Under the pieces are notes generated by a model that had not been told where the DNA came from, did not search any database, and saw only the letters and a list, made by a program, of their open reading frames with translations. This document shows positions 21,897 through 33,240 of a DNA stretch of 64,000 nt, in pieces (the first letter of the stretch is position 1; each line of letters opens with the position of its first letter). The position numbers and the translations under genes are program-made. Source of the stretch: Hirundichthys speculiger (taxonomy: Eukaryota; Chordata; Actinopteri; Beloniformes; Exocoetidae); NCBI GenBank assembly GCA_018398805.1, contig JAGFBZ010002341.1, positions 1,225,001 through 1,289,000 on the forward strand, given 5' to 3'.

Positions 21897-22929
21897 TAGG
21901 AATGCATATTTTGGATTTTTTTTATGACCATTAACCGACGCCCTTTAACGATTAATAACCGTTAATCGATAAGATTTAAATGCCCTTCCATGCTGCCAAT
22001 AACACGACGCACAAAAACATTAAATCCATCATTTACCGCCAGCTGCAGTGTATGTGCAAAACAGGGGATCGAGTCCCAGCTGACCCGCCCGGGAGAGTTG
22101 GCTGCCACGATGTTGCACACGTTGTCGTGGACGCATGCGGACACTTTCCCACCAAGTTCCCACGTCTCCACTGCATCAACCAGTTTAACGGTGAGGTTAT
22201 CAGCTGTGTGTCTACCCGGCATGCTCTGCGTTAACAGGACGGCAGAATTAGCTTTCCAGTACTCGTCGATATAGTGACATGTAATTGTCACGTAGCTCTC
22301 TGTTGTGAGCGCGGTCCAGCAGTCCGTTGTAATAGCCACGAACTTAGTACTTGCAAGTCGCGTTTTCAGTTCTTTTTTCCTCTCCTCAAAACGAGCCTCT
22401 AATCGTCGGGTAATGGTCGGTCTTGATGGAATTTGGTAATTAGGCTCAATATAGCCCATTAGCTCCTGGAACCCTTCACCACAGACCACACTGATGGGCA
22501 AAATGTCTTTTTCCAACATTGAACAGATTTTTTCCGTTATCTTCTCAGACCGCCACGCGTCACACTTTCTCCCGGCCATCATGGAGGGCAAAGTTCGCCG
22601 CGATGGTCCTCCATCGTCTGATGCTGGATGCTTGTTTCTTAAGTAGTACTGCATTGTACTCGTACTGCTGGAGTATTTCGGTGCTGTACCGCATAATTTG
22701 CATATGACCTCCTCCCCTTTCCGGTCGAAATTGTCCCACACAGAACTCCTTTTTGCTCTCTTCATCTTCGCTGTAAAGTGGGTTGTGATGGAAAACACGT
22801 GATGGGATGTGTTGCACCTGTTGACACTTCCCCATGACTTGATTGAATTACGTAGCTTAAAAATTGACCGTTAGTATTAATTGGTTAGAGTTACTGTTAT
22901 CGGTTAACGGTTAACCATGTGCATCCCTA
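21897..22929. mobile_element. BED-finger hAT transposon, internally deleted
   Basis: The ends TAGGAATGCA and TGCATCCCTA are flanked by a perfect 8-bp duplication ATTACATG (21889-21896, 22930-22937). Near each end are GTTAACGGTTAA-type motifs. The 1033-bp element carries only the N-terminal half of its transposase on the minus strand and nothing of the C-terminal dimerisation region. Confidence 0.92.
21962..22798 (-). CDS. Truncated hAT transposase with degenerate BED zinc finger
   Basis: This is an open frame of 278 codons. A basic start and BED finger fill residues 12-60 (SSVWDNF, then CKLC at 33-36). Later come hAT core pieces: FVAITTDCWT with the catalytic-region aspartate, YVTITCHYID, and VHDNVCNIVAAN followed by FAHTLQLAVNDGF. 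The second in-frame Met (residue 12) matches the usual start better. The finger's first His is replaced by Tyr52 (only His57 remains), so zinc binding is probably lost. Full hAT transposases are about 600-700 residues, and this one stops after the insertion-domain boundary, 65 bp from the element's end. It may still bind DNA or dimer partners poorly. It cannot transpose. Confidence 0.88.
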   Translation of the reverse strand: MFSITTHFTAKMKRAKRSSVWDNFDRKGEEVICKLCGTAPKYSSSTSTMQYYLRNKHPASDDGGPSRRTLPSMMAGRKCDAWRSEKITEKICSMLEKDILPISVVCGEGFQELMGYIEPNYQIPSRPTITRRLEARFEERKKELKTRLASTKFVAITTDCWTALTTESYVTITCHYIDEYWKANSAVLLTQSMPGRHTADNLTVKLVDAVETWELGGKVSACVHDNVCNIVAANSPGRVSWDSIPCFAHTLQLAVNDGFNVFVRRVIGSMEGHLNLID

Positions 22930-22937
22930 ATTACATG

Positions 22938-24469
22938 TAAATCATTTTTTTGATCGAATAAATTTCGCTCGTAGTAAAATCACACGAAGGTTTTATACAT
23001 GACAGCTGGGATTTTTCTTATTTTGTTTTGCAGTTGCATTGAAACAATCATCTTTTTTCCTAACATGAGAAACACCTACACATCTTATTCATTTATTTTT
23101 TTTTTTAACAGCTGAAAATACGTGTCTGTGCCCTTTGGCTGATTCTTTCACGTTAAGTTGCTCTTTTCTCATCGAACATGTTGACGTGCAACAGGTGTCC
23201 GTGCAGTCGCCTCTGGGCTACGTTGAAATATGTCTCAGCCAAAATGAAAGAGGAGATGATGTCCATAAGTCATACATCACTGCTATCTGCCGTGTTGCTG
23301 TGTGAAGTCTGGAGCTAAATTTCTCTCTAAAATGACTTCGGCGCTACGCTGGAGGACTGCTGAACTTCTGCGCCTTGTTGCATGTTGCTGTCAGATGCTT
23401 GCTGGGTTTTGATTGCATTCATCTTTAATCGACAGTGGAGAGAGCGGAGGCTCGTGTATAAAAATCTATATAGACTGTCCCTACTGAACCTAATGCCACC
23501 GCAGACTGAATGAGAAGGTATACAGAATTTAACAAACACATCCCGACTATAAAAGGTGGCATTTGTGTGCGTGCATATGTGCGTGCGCACGCAGGGTTTC
23601 ATTTCTTATCAAAAAGCCCTTTCTGCCTTTTATTCTGTTGTCACTTCTGCCGACAGAATTTCATATTGCAAGGCGAAAAGGCTAAAGCGAAAAAATCACT
23701 CCTTGGCCTGTCTAATCCACCGGGCTTCAACGGTGAACGTACAGAAGGGTGGGAAAGATAACTGCTCACAGGGGATGCTGCCAGGCACAACTCTTGATCA
23801 CCGCCCCCCCCTCCCATCATCTTTGTTCTCTCTCAGATTTATGAATAAAACTGCAGTCAAAGTTTGCCCAATAGCTGAACGATGCTTTATCTGTTTCAGG
23901 CTGGAACTTTGACTATAAACATCCCAGGGGATGATGGATTTTCAACTTGCCTACCTAAGTGGATTAGCTGAGTTTATGACAACAGTATCATAGAGGTGTT
24001 ATACAGGCCAGTGTCTTCAAAGTCATCTTTTGTTCTTGAAAGCCAATCGACAGCCTGACAGCTTAATCCCACCACAGGACTGGGTGAAATAAACTGCACC
24101 GGCTGAAGAAGGCAAGTGCTAGAAATGACTGGGAAACGCTCCATAATGATTTACAGTTTGTGTGTGTGTGAAATCTTGTTTGTGTTGCCTGCAATGATGA
24201 AAATGAAACCAATACATATTCATACGTTATTAAGTCATTCGCGGTCAGTGGCTGCCTAGAGCTGTTATGATTTTTTAGGTCTTTTGAGTTTGCATTTTTT
24301 GCTGCAAACAGCCCCAGAAGTGATGGAAAATGTTAGTTTTTTTTTATTTTCCTTTTTTTGAAGCTGTAAAGGGGATGTATTGATTACCTATACACACGCG
24401 TCACACATATAAAGATGAAAGAAATTATTGTTAATTAAAGAAATATATAATAGTAGCATAATTTATATA
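22938..24469. other. No gene seen
   Basis: Poly-T runs near 23095 and 24338. Frames at 23327-23912 overlap on both strands without a recognisable domain. Confidence 0.45.
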
Positions 24470-24477
24470 AGCCCCAG

Positions 24478-24854
24478 TAGGGCTGTAGTGATACACTAAT
24501 CTCACGATACGGTATGATACATGATATTCACAATACGATATATATCATAACATCATTTTCCAAAAGATTTTAAAGGGACAAAGTGATTTTGGTGACATCT
24601 TGTGAGTGTTCCAATGACTTTGTTTGAATTAATTGAACTGAAAGCATCAATTCCACATTATATGGCTGACAGGCAGCTTGCAAATGCTGGACAAAATGAA
24701 TAAAAGATTTGTTGAGAAAAATAGTTTCATTTATTTAAACAGTGCAAATTGTTGCTTGCAAGCTTTTAAAGGTGGGACACGGGGGTTTTGGAAAGAAGCT
24801 CAGAATATCGATACCCTGGGGAAATAAAATATCGATAAAATTGTTCAGCCTCTA
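24478..24854. mobile_element. Non-autonomous hAT, TAGRGCTG/CGATA family, copy B
   Basis: It starts TAGGGCTGTAGTGATACAC and ends TTGTTCAGCCTCTA. The internal segment (AAAGTGATTTTGGTGACATC...GACAGGCAGCTTGC) is common to all copies. The flanks AGCCCCAG and TTCACCAG match at 5 of 8, so this is an older or rearranged copy. 377 bp. Confidence 0.8.
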
Positions 24855-24862
24855 TTCACCAG

Positions 24863-26624
24863 CGACTCCTTACAAGTTTAATTGCAAACTTAGATGGGTA
24901 AATGTCAAAAACAATGAAAATCTAAAGACCCATGCTTCGTTTTTCATCTGCAGTTGTGCTAGCCAGCGTATATTCAAGCACAAGACTAAAGTCGAGCATT
25001 TTCACTTCAATCATCTTTATCACCAGGTCACGTTTGACCTGTCGTACATCGGAAATGTGCTCTTTTGGTAACTCATGTAGAAACTCTCTTTGACTGAGAG
25101 TTTCGACATGTCTGCTGTTCAGGGTCATGGGGGTCTACTGCCGTTCTACCCAGCCGTTAATAGCTGATAGCCGGGCTGTGCCATGGATGCAAGCAAGCAT
25201 GCAAACACACCATTTCCTGGTAAATTTAGAATCACCAGTCTAACATGCATGAGGGTTTCGTTTCTATCCCTCTGCCTGCAAAGAGTCAAAGTAAATGTAA
25301 GTATACCAACATTATTGATTATTGTCTCTGTTTATTCTGATCTGGTGTTGCACTCTCTCCTTCATTTCCTTTGGGCCTTTCTCTTCCGGTGTCGCCACAG
25401 TTGCACGCTCATTTAAAATGTAAAACCCTTAGACAAGTCAGACAGAAAACTGGTATGTTATAAATTTCTACCTGCTTTCTGAAGCAAACCTCAGTTTACT
25501 GTAGAATAAAAGCCTTGCTTTTTCTTGAATTTACAAAGTTTCCTGTGTTTCCTTTTTTTTTTTTAAAGGTTAACGTATGCTGGATGTCAGCAACGAGGCA
25601 TGACCAGTCGTGGAAAAAATGAAATAGCAGGCATTAATTGCTTTGGTGGACTTCAGACGAGTAGAAGCAACTAACAGTGCTGAAAGTTAAGATTTGTCTC
25701 AGGTTACGCTGCTCCATGAAGACACGTGTCTTTATTTTTCTGCAGCTTTGGTGGAGCTCAGAAACCCCCCCATTGACACCCTCCATGGGTCGTTGCCGCA
25801 GGTTTGTTTGGAAGAGAAGCCCACTCATTATGCATTTGGATGGAGGGCGATTTTGAAAACAGTTATTTTTTTTTATTATAAATCAAATGCAAAACTAATC
25901 TCCCTTTGATTGGAAGCAGAATCTGTATAAAGACCAAATTCCTCATTTTAACAAATCCATTAATCTCATATAGTTTCCAAAATAAAAAGGCAAGCAACAG
26001 ATGAAGGAGAAAAATACTTAAGTTGTCCTTATCTGGATCTTCTCTACTTTCCAAAAATAATTGTTCCTTTGTAGCAGCTCTCTCCTTCCAGAGATCTTAG
26101 CTTACAGGATGCTTAATTACTCCGTTTCAGATTCATTTGCACCAAAATTGTCTTTATTTATGAAACAAATCTCTGGCAGTGGTTTGGCCCCTCCGGCCCA
26201 ACAAACGAACTTCACAGGCGACCGAATCTTTGCGTGGGAGCAGCAAACTGCCGCGAGTGTGTGAAAAGATGAGGGAGATCAGTACAGTGCCAGGCGGCTC
26301 GGTGAAGGTTCGCCAGCTAACTAAAGGCACAAATGAGCTCCGCTGAGGATTGCAGATAGATTTACCAGACGTCCAACAGCAATTAATCCTTAATGAGTAG
26401 CAGTAGTGCCATGGCACTAATACATGCACATGTATACGTGCATTTAGGGCAAATTGGATCAGTAAAGTGGCAGCCAACTCACTAATGGGAAGTTGTGAAA
26501 TAAACAGCAAAAGGAAGGTCACTCTGTTTGAGCAGAATTTATTCCAGCGGGAGGGGTTTTATGTGCACGTACCAATTTTTTTTTTTCCGCACGTGCAGCA
26601 TTAAAGAAAAAAAAGATTTCTAAC
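24863..26624. other. No gene seen
   Basis: Poly-T runs at 25552-25564 and 26577-26586. Frames such as 24742-25071 and 26154-26522 show no known domain. No repeat ends. Confidence 0.45.
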
Positions 26625-26632
26625 ATGCAGGT

Positions 26633-27062
26633 TAGGGCTGTAGCGATACACGAATCTCGCGATACAACGATACCCGGTATTCGGGTTTTTTTACGATGCG
26701 ATATATATCGATATTCATCTTACAATACATTTACATCATTTTCCGAAAGATTTTAAAGCGACAAAGTGATTTTGGTGACATCTTCTGAGTGTTCCAATGA
26801 CTTTGTTTGAATTTATTGAACTGAAAGCATCAATTACACATATGCCTGACAGGCAGCTTGCAAATGCTGGACAAAATGAATAAAAGATATGATGAGAAAA
26901 ATAGTTTCATTTATTTAAACAGTGCAAATTGTTGCTTGCAAGCTTTTAAAGGTGGGACACGGGGGTTTGAAAGAAGCTTAGAATATCGATAATCGCGGCT
27001 GAAAATCGATACTCAATAAATATCAATATATATCGCAGAATCGATGAAATCGCTAAGCTCTA
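26633..27062. mobile_element. Non-autonomous hAT, TAGRGCTG/CGATA family, copy C
   Basis: It starts TAGGGCTGTAGCGATACAC and ends ATCGCTAAGCTCTA. The flanks ATGCAGGT (26625-26632) and ATGCGGGT (27063-27070) match at 7 of 8. 430 bp, same orientation as copies B and E. Confidence 0.9.
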
Positions 27063-27070
27063 ATGCGGGT

Positions 27071-27951
27071 CAATATTTACGGGAATTTATTTAAAGACGA
27101 GGCCGTATGATTTCTTTGCCAAAAACAAATCTTTTTTTGGTGCCAAAACCCAGTCTAACAGCAGGTGAAAGCTAACGTGAAGTTTAAAATGAAAATGAAA
27201 TTGTTGGTAAAAAGTAGAGGGTCTCTGGGATTATAGTATTATGTATAAATGCACAGGCACAACCCAAGTGCCTGTGCATTTATCTTGACAAAAGATCTTG
27301 ACCAAAAAAGGGCAGAAGAGAATCCTTCCCAGGTGTAAAGCCATGTGTTGGTCCTGGTACAGTGAGTGGGGGCCAGTTGGCGTTCCTGTACTGGAGGGTT
27401 TTAGGTTTGACAGAGATCTAACTGGTTAATGCTGATCAACGTTCAAGAATCAAGATTAGCTTATTTGTCATGGAGCCAGCATCCCAGCACAACGAAATTA
27501 ATTCCAGAACAATGTCCATGAAACATACAAGAAACAGACAAACACAGTAGGACATGGGTCGACGGTGCACTGCCAGTTCCCGTCCTCTCCAAATCAGTTT
27601 TCCTGAAAGACACCAAGGGGATTCATATATCAAACCACCAGGTGCAGTGGGTGTAAACACTTGTGCCGATAGATCAATCTCCATAAGAAAACTCAGCCAA
27701 CTGGGCAGGGCCACTTTATTTGGGTGAGACCTCTGGAGCGAAGTAGAACTTGAGATTGAATTGGTCTGTTTGACCACATTTACACTACAGTTCAAGCAAC
27801 TCAGTTACCTTTCCTGTGACGCAGATCAGATTTGACCAGTGGACATGGAGGCAGTGAAAAATCAGAACGGCGGAGAACAGCATGGAAAACACGGCAGCAG
27901 CACTCATTTTAGGCTGATTTTTCTTTTTCCGTATGTAGACACACAAGTAGA
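27071..27951. other. No gene seen; contains a perfect hairpin
   Basis: Apart from the inverted repeat at 27245-27283, nothing is recognisable. The 119-codon minus-strand frame at 27436-27795 has no known domain. Confidence 0.45.
27245..27283. repeat. Perfect 16-bp inverted repeat with 7-base loop
   Basis: Arms 27245-27260 (ATAAATGCACAGGCAC) and 27268-27283 are exact inverse complements around AACCCAA. It has no poly-T terminator or transposon ends, and its role is unknown. Confidence 0.85.
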
Positions 27952-27959
27952 GGTACCAC

Positions 27960-28574
27960 TAGAGCTGAGCGATTTTATTGATTCTGCAATATATAGCGAT
28001 ATTTTATTTCCCCAGAGAGTATTGATTTTTCAGCCGTGGGTATCGATATTCTAAGCTCCTTTCAAAAACCCCGTGTCCCACCTTTAAAAGCTTGCAAGCA
28101 ACAATTTGCACTGTTTAAATACATAAAACTATTTTTCTCAACACATCTTTTATTCATTTTGTCCAGCATTTGCAAGCTGCCTGTCAGCCATATAATGTGT
28201 AATTGATGCTTTCAGTTCAAGTAATTCAAAGTCATTGGAACACTCACAAGATGTCACCAAAATCACTTTGTCCCTTTAAAATCTTTCGGAAAATGATGTA
28301 AATGTATTGTAAGATGAATATTGATATATATCGTATTGTGAGCCGAATATCATGTATTGTATCGCGAGATTAGTGTATCGCTACAGCCAGGGGCGCCGCT
28401 AGGGATTTTGGGCCCCATGAAAAGAATCTTTACCGGGCCCCCCAACACAGCGGCGAAATTTGTTGATGCTATTTTTGATCATCATTAGGGGCCTCTCTGG
28501 GCCCCCCTCAATCATGGGCCCCTATAATCCGTATCCTTTACCCCCCCTTTTCGGCGCCCCAGGCTACAGCCCTA
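27960..28574. mobile_element. Non-autonomous hAT, TAGRGCTG/CGATA family, copy D, with a second hAT inside its end
   Basis: It starts TAGAGCTGAGCGATT and ends GCTACAGC...CCCTA after removal of the inner insertion. The flanks GGTACCAC are at 27952-27959 and 28576-28583 (one extra G before the right copy). It is reversed relative to copy E. The terminal 12 bases are split by a 175-bp element. Confidence 0.88.
28388..28562. mobile_element. Short hAT element (CAGGGGCGCC ends) nested in copy D
   Basis: The ends CAGGGGCGCC and GGCGCCCCAG are flanked by a perfect 8-bp duplication GCTACAGC (28380-28387, 28563-28570). At 175 bp it is GC-rich, with repeated GGGCCCC motifs. It inserted 12 bp from the end of the older hAT. 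Confidence 0.9.
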
Positions 28575-28583
28575 GGGTACCAC

Positions 28584-30060
28584 TATATATATGTATTTAT
28601 GCTCATTTGTACAGTGCCTCTGGTACATTTTAGGCACTTGCTCTTCTTGATCTTTCCTGACTATCTGGCACCACAAAGTCACAGGTCAACATGACAGACT
28701 TCTGTCTTTCTCAAATAAGTCCTTGAGCTGTGAACCATTCATCAATCGTAACCATGATACCAACTACTGCCTTTGTGGCTCTCCGCAGCCCTCTCACGTC
28801 TTTGAACTTCTGCATGACATTATTGTGTTGTTAAGTAACTGTCATGAGTAGCCGTCACATCTATACGCCATGCTGCATACGCACCGTCCTCCACGTACAT
28901 GTGCAACGGTTTACATGCACATCTTCCATCTGTGCCGGAAACCAGAAATCGTGCAGTGCTTGAGCACTTAACGGAGCACTCGCCCTAGCCAAACGAACCA
29001 GACTTTAAGGGTGAACCGAAGTGTGACTGTTAAAATTATTACTATACTAAAATAATAATAATAATAGGTGGCATCTTGCTGCTTTGTCTCCAAGGGTGAA
29101 GACATGATATCATCATTTGAGCTGAAGAGAGGAGCCATAATGCAGGAGTTCAAAAGAGCGGTGTTATTATTGAAAACAAGTTCCAAACTTAACTTTAAAT
29201 CCAAAGGTGATGCATCAACAAGGCAGAGAAAGGAGACAGGTAGAGACATCAGGAAGGATGATACCCAGACAGACCAGCAAGCAGAAAGGGAAGGACAAGA
29301 TTTAAATACACAAAGGAGCAAACGAGAGGCAGGCGTATGGATCGAGCCACACTTTAGATTTATGCTTTTTATTTTTACCAGTGACCTCCCATTCTCAGTG
29401 CATCAAAAGCTGCCATTTTGTAAAAGTCTGGACTTCTGAAGGCCAAATTCAACAGCATGTAGGGCTACCTTTAGCAGCAACAACTTCAAGTTTTCATTTT
29501 CTGAAGAGTTCTTCTGTTAGCTTAGCCTCTGGTGCACACTAACAGGAGGAGGGGGAGGAGCTGATGTCTGGAAATTTGCTAATGATGTGAGGCGATGAGG
29601 CGAGTCACACAGTTTGACAAAGTTGTTGTTTTCGTGGATGTGTTGCAGTACATCCAGTATTCCCTTCGCTGCTCCGAAAGAAAAAGTCCACCATGGTAAT
29701 CTAACATTAACAGCAGCACTGTAACAGCACCTTCCATGAAATATTTGGTGATTTCAAATATTCCATCATGGATGAAATATCCATTTTATCACTACGGTTG
29801 AGAACTCAAAACTTTACTTTCTGCAAGATCTCAGAGTTGAGCAGAGAGCCAAGGCCGCGGAGGAAGCTTCACAGGCTGTTTCACTGGTGAAAAATAAAGT
29901 ATCCTTGGTTTGAAAGATGTCTGCAGAAAGAGGTAGTTTAAATGATGCACCTGAAGTTGTCAGGATCAATACTGGATCGAAGGTTTGAGGAGGTACATTG
30001 GCTTTTGGAAGTAAAGCTATTTTATGATTTATAACTTTCTCTAGTTAAACTGTCAAGACC
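28584..30060. other. No gene seen
   Basis: A short (AAT)n run lies at 29048-29066. Overlapping frames at 28968-29439 on both strands have no recognisable domain; the plus-strand one is Lys/Glu-rich only. Poly-A at 30060-30077. Confidence 0.45.
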
Positions 30061-30085
30061 AAAAAAAAAAAAAAAAAGTACTGTA

Positions 30086-30109
30086 TCTTTGGCTGCCACC
30101 TGAAATACT
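30086..30109. repeat. 24-bp sequence repeated in inverse at 33008-33031
   Basis: It contains GGCTGCCACCTGAAATACT and follows a poly-A tract. The exact inverse complement occurs 2.9 kb away, next to a poly-T tract. This suggests two fragments of the same unrecognised repeat in opposite orientations. Confidence 0.7.
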
Positions 30110-30114
30110 TTGCA

Positions 30115-30420
30115 CCCTCCTGCAGGCAAGTGACCCACAGGAGAGTAAATCCATTAAGCTCATTCAAGGTGAACCCGGTCAGACACCGTGGGTAAACCCC
30201 CAGCCACCAGGTGCTGGACGACAAGACCCTCCCTCAGGTCTGGGTCCTGGTGGGGCCTCGGTGACCTCAGTGTAGCTGAGGGATATAAAGCTCTTGGTTT
30301 TGTCATCTCCCTACAACTATCAAATCTCCCTTCGCTTGCCCCGTTTGGGCTTCTCTGCCTGAGCTGCTGCCCCCACGACCCGAATAAGCAGAAGGTGATG
30401 GATGGAAGTTACTACATCTC
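30115..30420 (+). repeat. Possible LINE 3' tail
   Basis: CTGAGCTGCTGCCCCCACGACC followed by AGCAGAAGGTGATGGATGG resembles the common fish retroposon tail that ends in ATGG-type repeats. The preceding 200 bp (GGTCTGGGTCCTGGTGGGGCC) fits its 3' untranslated sequence. No reverse transcriptase is present. Confidence 0.4.
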
Positions 30421-30632
30421 CCAGGGTGCATTTATGTGGGACACATCCAACTGTTTTCTGTTGATCCTCTCTCACCTACGCAGCTAAAGATGTTGTCTGC
30501 AGCTCTGACTCATTGTCTCTTGGGTCCGTGGTAATTCCTGCAGTTGGTCAGCCAAATTTAAAGCCATTTACTGCTTCATACTGCACCAAGAAGATGTTCT
30601 GAGTTTACAGCAGCTCTGATTTGCTCATATCT

Positions 30633-30905
30633 ATCGTGATATTCTACCCAGTTAATATCAAAATTAAAGGTAGAGATGAAAAATCAAGTTGCTGTATATG
30701 TTCATCAGATGATATTGATCATTCAGAGGACAAATATTGAGTAAAAACTATTTGCTTCAAAACAACCTATTTATTGTTTATTATTAGTGTTTTTGCACAT
30801 TTAAGTGAATGAATGAATTTTCCTAAAAAATCAATATTAAGAGCTGAAAAATCGATATTCGAAAATCACGATATATCACCAAATCGATTTTTTTTCACAC
30901 CCCTA
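30633..30905. mobile_element. hAT-like element, TAGGGGTG family, 5'-truncated copy
   Basis: It matches the right 240 bp of the copy at 51364 (TGATATTCTACCCAGTTAATATC through AAATCGATTTTTTTTCAC) and ends CACCCCTA. The left terminus is missing. Confidence 0.75.
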
Positions 30906-31858
30906 ATGGCTACCTGCCTATTTTATATAGGTTCCTATTTTACATCCCCAACAGCTCTGAACAGTCATGCCTGGATGACAAAAAAAAAAAAAATGTAAGG
31001 GAGTGTCTGGCACCACAATATTAGCAATCAATGCTTTGGTCACCTTTGGGAAGGGATCCCTCTGGATTGGGCTCTTTCCCACAGATCCCATCAGACTGAG
31101 ATTTAGGGAGTTTGTAGGCCAGCTGAACACCTCGGGTTCTTTGTTGTGTTATTTTGAGCTCTTTGTAAGCTGTTTTTTTTATTTTTTTATTTTCTTTGGG
31201 GGGGGCTACTGATATGCTCCTGCAGGGGAGTGCTGTTACCCTGTGGGAGGTGTAATTGGTCTGCAGAAATATTTAGGGTGGGTGGCAACAGTCAACGTAA
31301 CGTCCATGTTAGGATCCAGGCGTTCCCAGCTCTGCATCAATGCTCTGAATGACTGGTATATACTGTAACATTACAACCCACTGAAGATGCATAATGTTGC
31401 AGCCGAATAGCAGCACAGCCCTGCGAACCCTTTAAAGAATAAAATTTAAAAGTGCGCGAGTCTCAAAGAGGGTGGCAGACACAAGCCTGCCTCATGCTGG
31501 CTCAGATACGGAGTAATGATCCCATCAGTTCCACACTGTGAGGTATATAGATGGTGGAATATGATACAAAGCACTGATATCAGCTTGGTACTTGCCAACC
31601 CTACTTTAAGGTTTTTCTATTTTCATTGTGAAAAGAAACTGTGGTCTTCAGCTCTGTAAGAGAAAGTTTTTTATCTATCCTGTTGCAATGGACGTTGACT
31701 CCTATTCTAAAATATTTAACATACTGTGTAAAGGATCTTTTTCCCTCCCCTTGTATCTTTATATACTGTTGCAGTTGTTTTAGACTTCCTTTGTCATATT
31801 CTCCAATTTTGTACCTGGATTCCCACTTCAACAAGATAATGTTGAAATTAGGGCTGGG
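30906..31858. other. No gene seen
   Basis: Poly-A at 30980-30993 and poly-G at 31199-31206. No recognisable domain or repeat end. Confidence 0.45.
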
Positions 31859-32562
31859 CAACAATTAAAATTTTTAATCGCGATTAATCGCATGATTTCC
31901 CTGATTAATCACGATTAATCGCATTGTATACGGAAAATCAAATAATGAATTCAAAAATAGTGTAAAGGTCACTTTTATTTAAATGTTCTGCTGACCATAT
32001 GATCTAAAGTGCCATAAGATTTGTTGTTCAAACAGCCCTTGCGAGTAACACATATTTAGTGTAAATCTCATCTTAAAGAAATGTCAAATAAAATAAAGCT
32101 TATTGCCACTGCCAGGGCATTAATGTCATCCTGCTTTTTAATGAAAAATAAAAAAAAGTCTACCAACAAAATCCTAACAATCTAGAGGCCACAGTCATAA
32201 CATTAAAACAGGTCATTTCTGAGGGTAACAGCAGAAACTTTTAACGGGGAGTTCAACTTGTCAGTTGTTGTCAATAACCTTGTTTCTGTTGAATCCTCCG
32301 TGTGGGTGAACTTTGAAATGAAAATGTCCATGTAAAAGTTCTGTAACTTTATCAATCCATAATTTTCTGTGTATCATTTGTTTTTTTTTCCATTTTCAAT
32401 TGTCAATCAAAAATTTAAAAAAATTAAAAAGTGACTTTTTATTTTGTTTTTCATTTTTTAATCTAACACAAAAAAACCCCCAAAAAGCCTGTTTTTTATA
32501 TTTCAATTTTTGAATTTGTTTTTAATATTTAATTGTCCGGTTTACATGACCCTGAAATGTCT
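31859..32562. mobile_element. hAT-like element, TAGGGCTGG family, 3'-truncated copy
   Basis: It begins TAGGGCTGGGCAACAATTAA with ATCGCGATTAATCGC motifs and is collinear with 36894-37612 until about 32562, after which the sequence differs. The right terminus is absent. No coding frame. Confidence 0.8.
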
Positions 32563-33074
32563 GTGCGGCAGTTCAGGTAGCATGGCGGTGCTGGAATCAC
32601 ACCATCAGCTGACACAAGAACGTTCTTGTGCCCCCATGTGGTCAGCAGTGGAATTGCTACACAGAGTGTCTTTAATGATAAAATTACCCAAATATGTTGC
32701 GTTTTTAAAGTTGAGAAGTGTTGCCGTTAAACTGCTGAAATATTTGTCCAGTCTTTCACAGAGTGGTGAACCACCTGCTGATATCCGCTCTTTAAAACAC
32801 CACCAATGTGATGGCAAACAGACATCACCAAAGAGATGGTGGGGGGTTTAAAGGGTTTTTCTTTCAGTGTTTCCAGTCTTTAGTTGCCTCTATCCCATTC
32901 ACAGACATGTTTCTGGGATCAGTTTTATATTAAGAATTTATTTTCAGTTTAAACAATGAACGCTATTGTCATTTATTTAACAAAGATGCTGACGTTATTG
33001 AAAATAGAGTATTTCAGGTGGCAGCCAAAGATGCCACCTTTTTTTTATTTTACTTTTAAGGGTACACAAGGGTT
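32563..33074. other. No gene seen
   Basis: A 113-codon frame (32510-32851) starts inside the transposon and has no recognisable domain. The 24-bp repeat described at 30086 recurs in inverse at 33008-33031. Confidence 0.4.
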
Positions 33075-33240
33075 TGCTGTGGCTTAGCTGGTAGAGTCGC
33101 TGGATCGATCCCCAGTCTTCCAGACTTCCCCCACTGCCTCAGCCACATACACTGCCAGTTCCAGGCCTGGAAAGATGGGAGGGTTGCAGGAAGAAACCAG
33201 TGCAGACACACTGAGGTGGCCCCTTCAAAAGGGGAAAAAA
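33075..33240 (+). repeat. tRNA-derived SINE, second family
   Basis: TGCTGTGGCTTAGCTGGTAGA (A box) is followed unusually soon by CTGGATCGATCCCC (B box), so about 20-25 bp between the boxes are missing. The body differs from the SINEs at 7575 and 60320. It ends near GGCCCCTTCAAAAGGGGAAAA. Confidence 0.65.

Noticed and set aside
27440..27500. Phrase resembling a dispersed fish repeat (TTATTTGTCATGG ... AACGAAATTAATTCC)
   Set aside because: Too short and diverged to place ends or family.
29068..29439. 123-codon Lys/Glu-rich frame
   Set aside because: The opposite strand is also open over the same interval, as expected for purine-rich DNA; no homology recognised.
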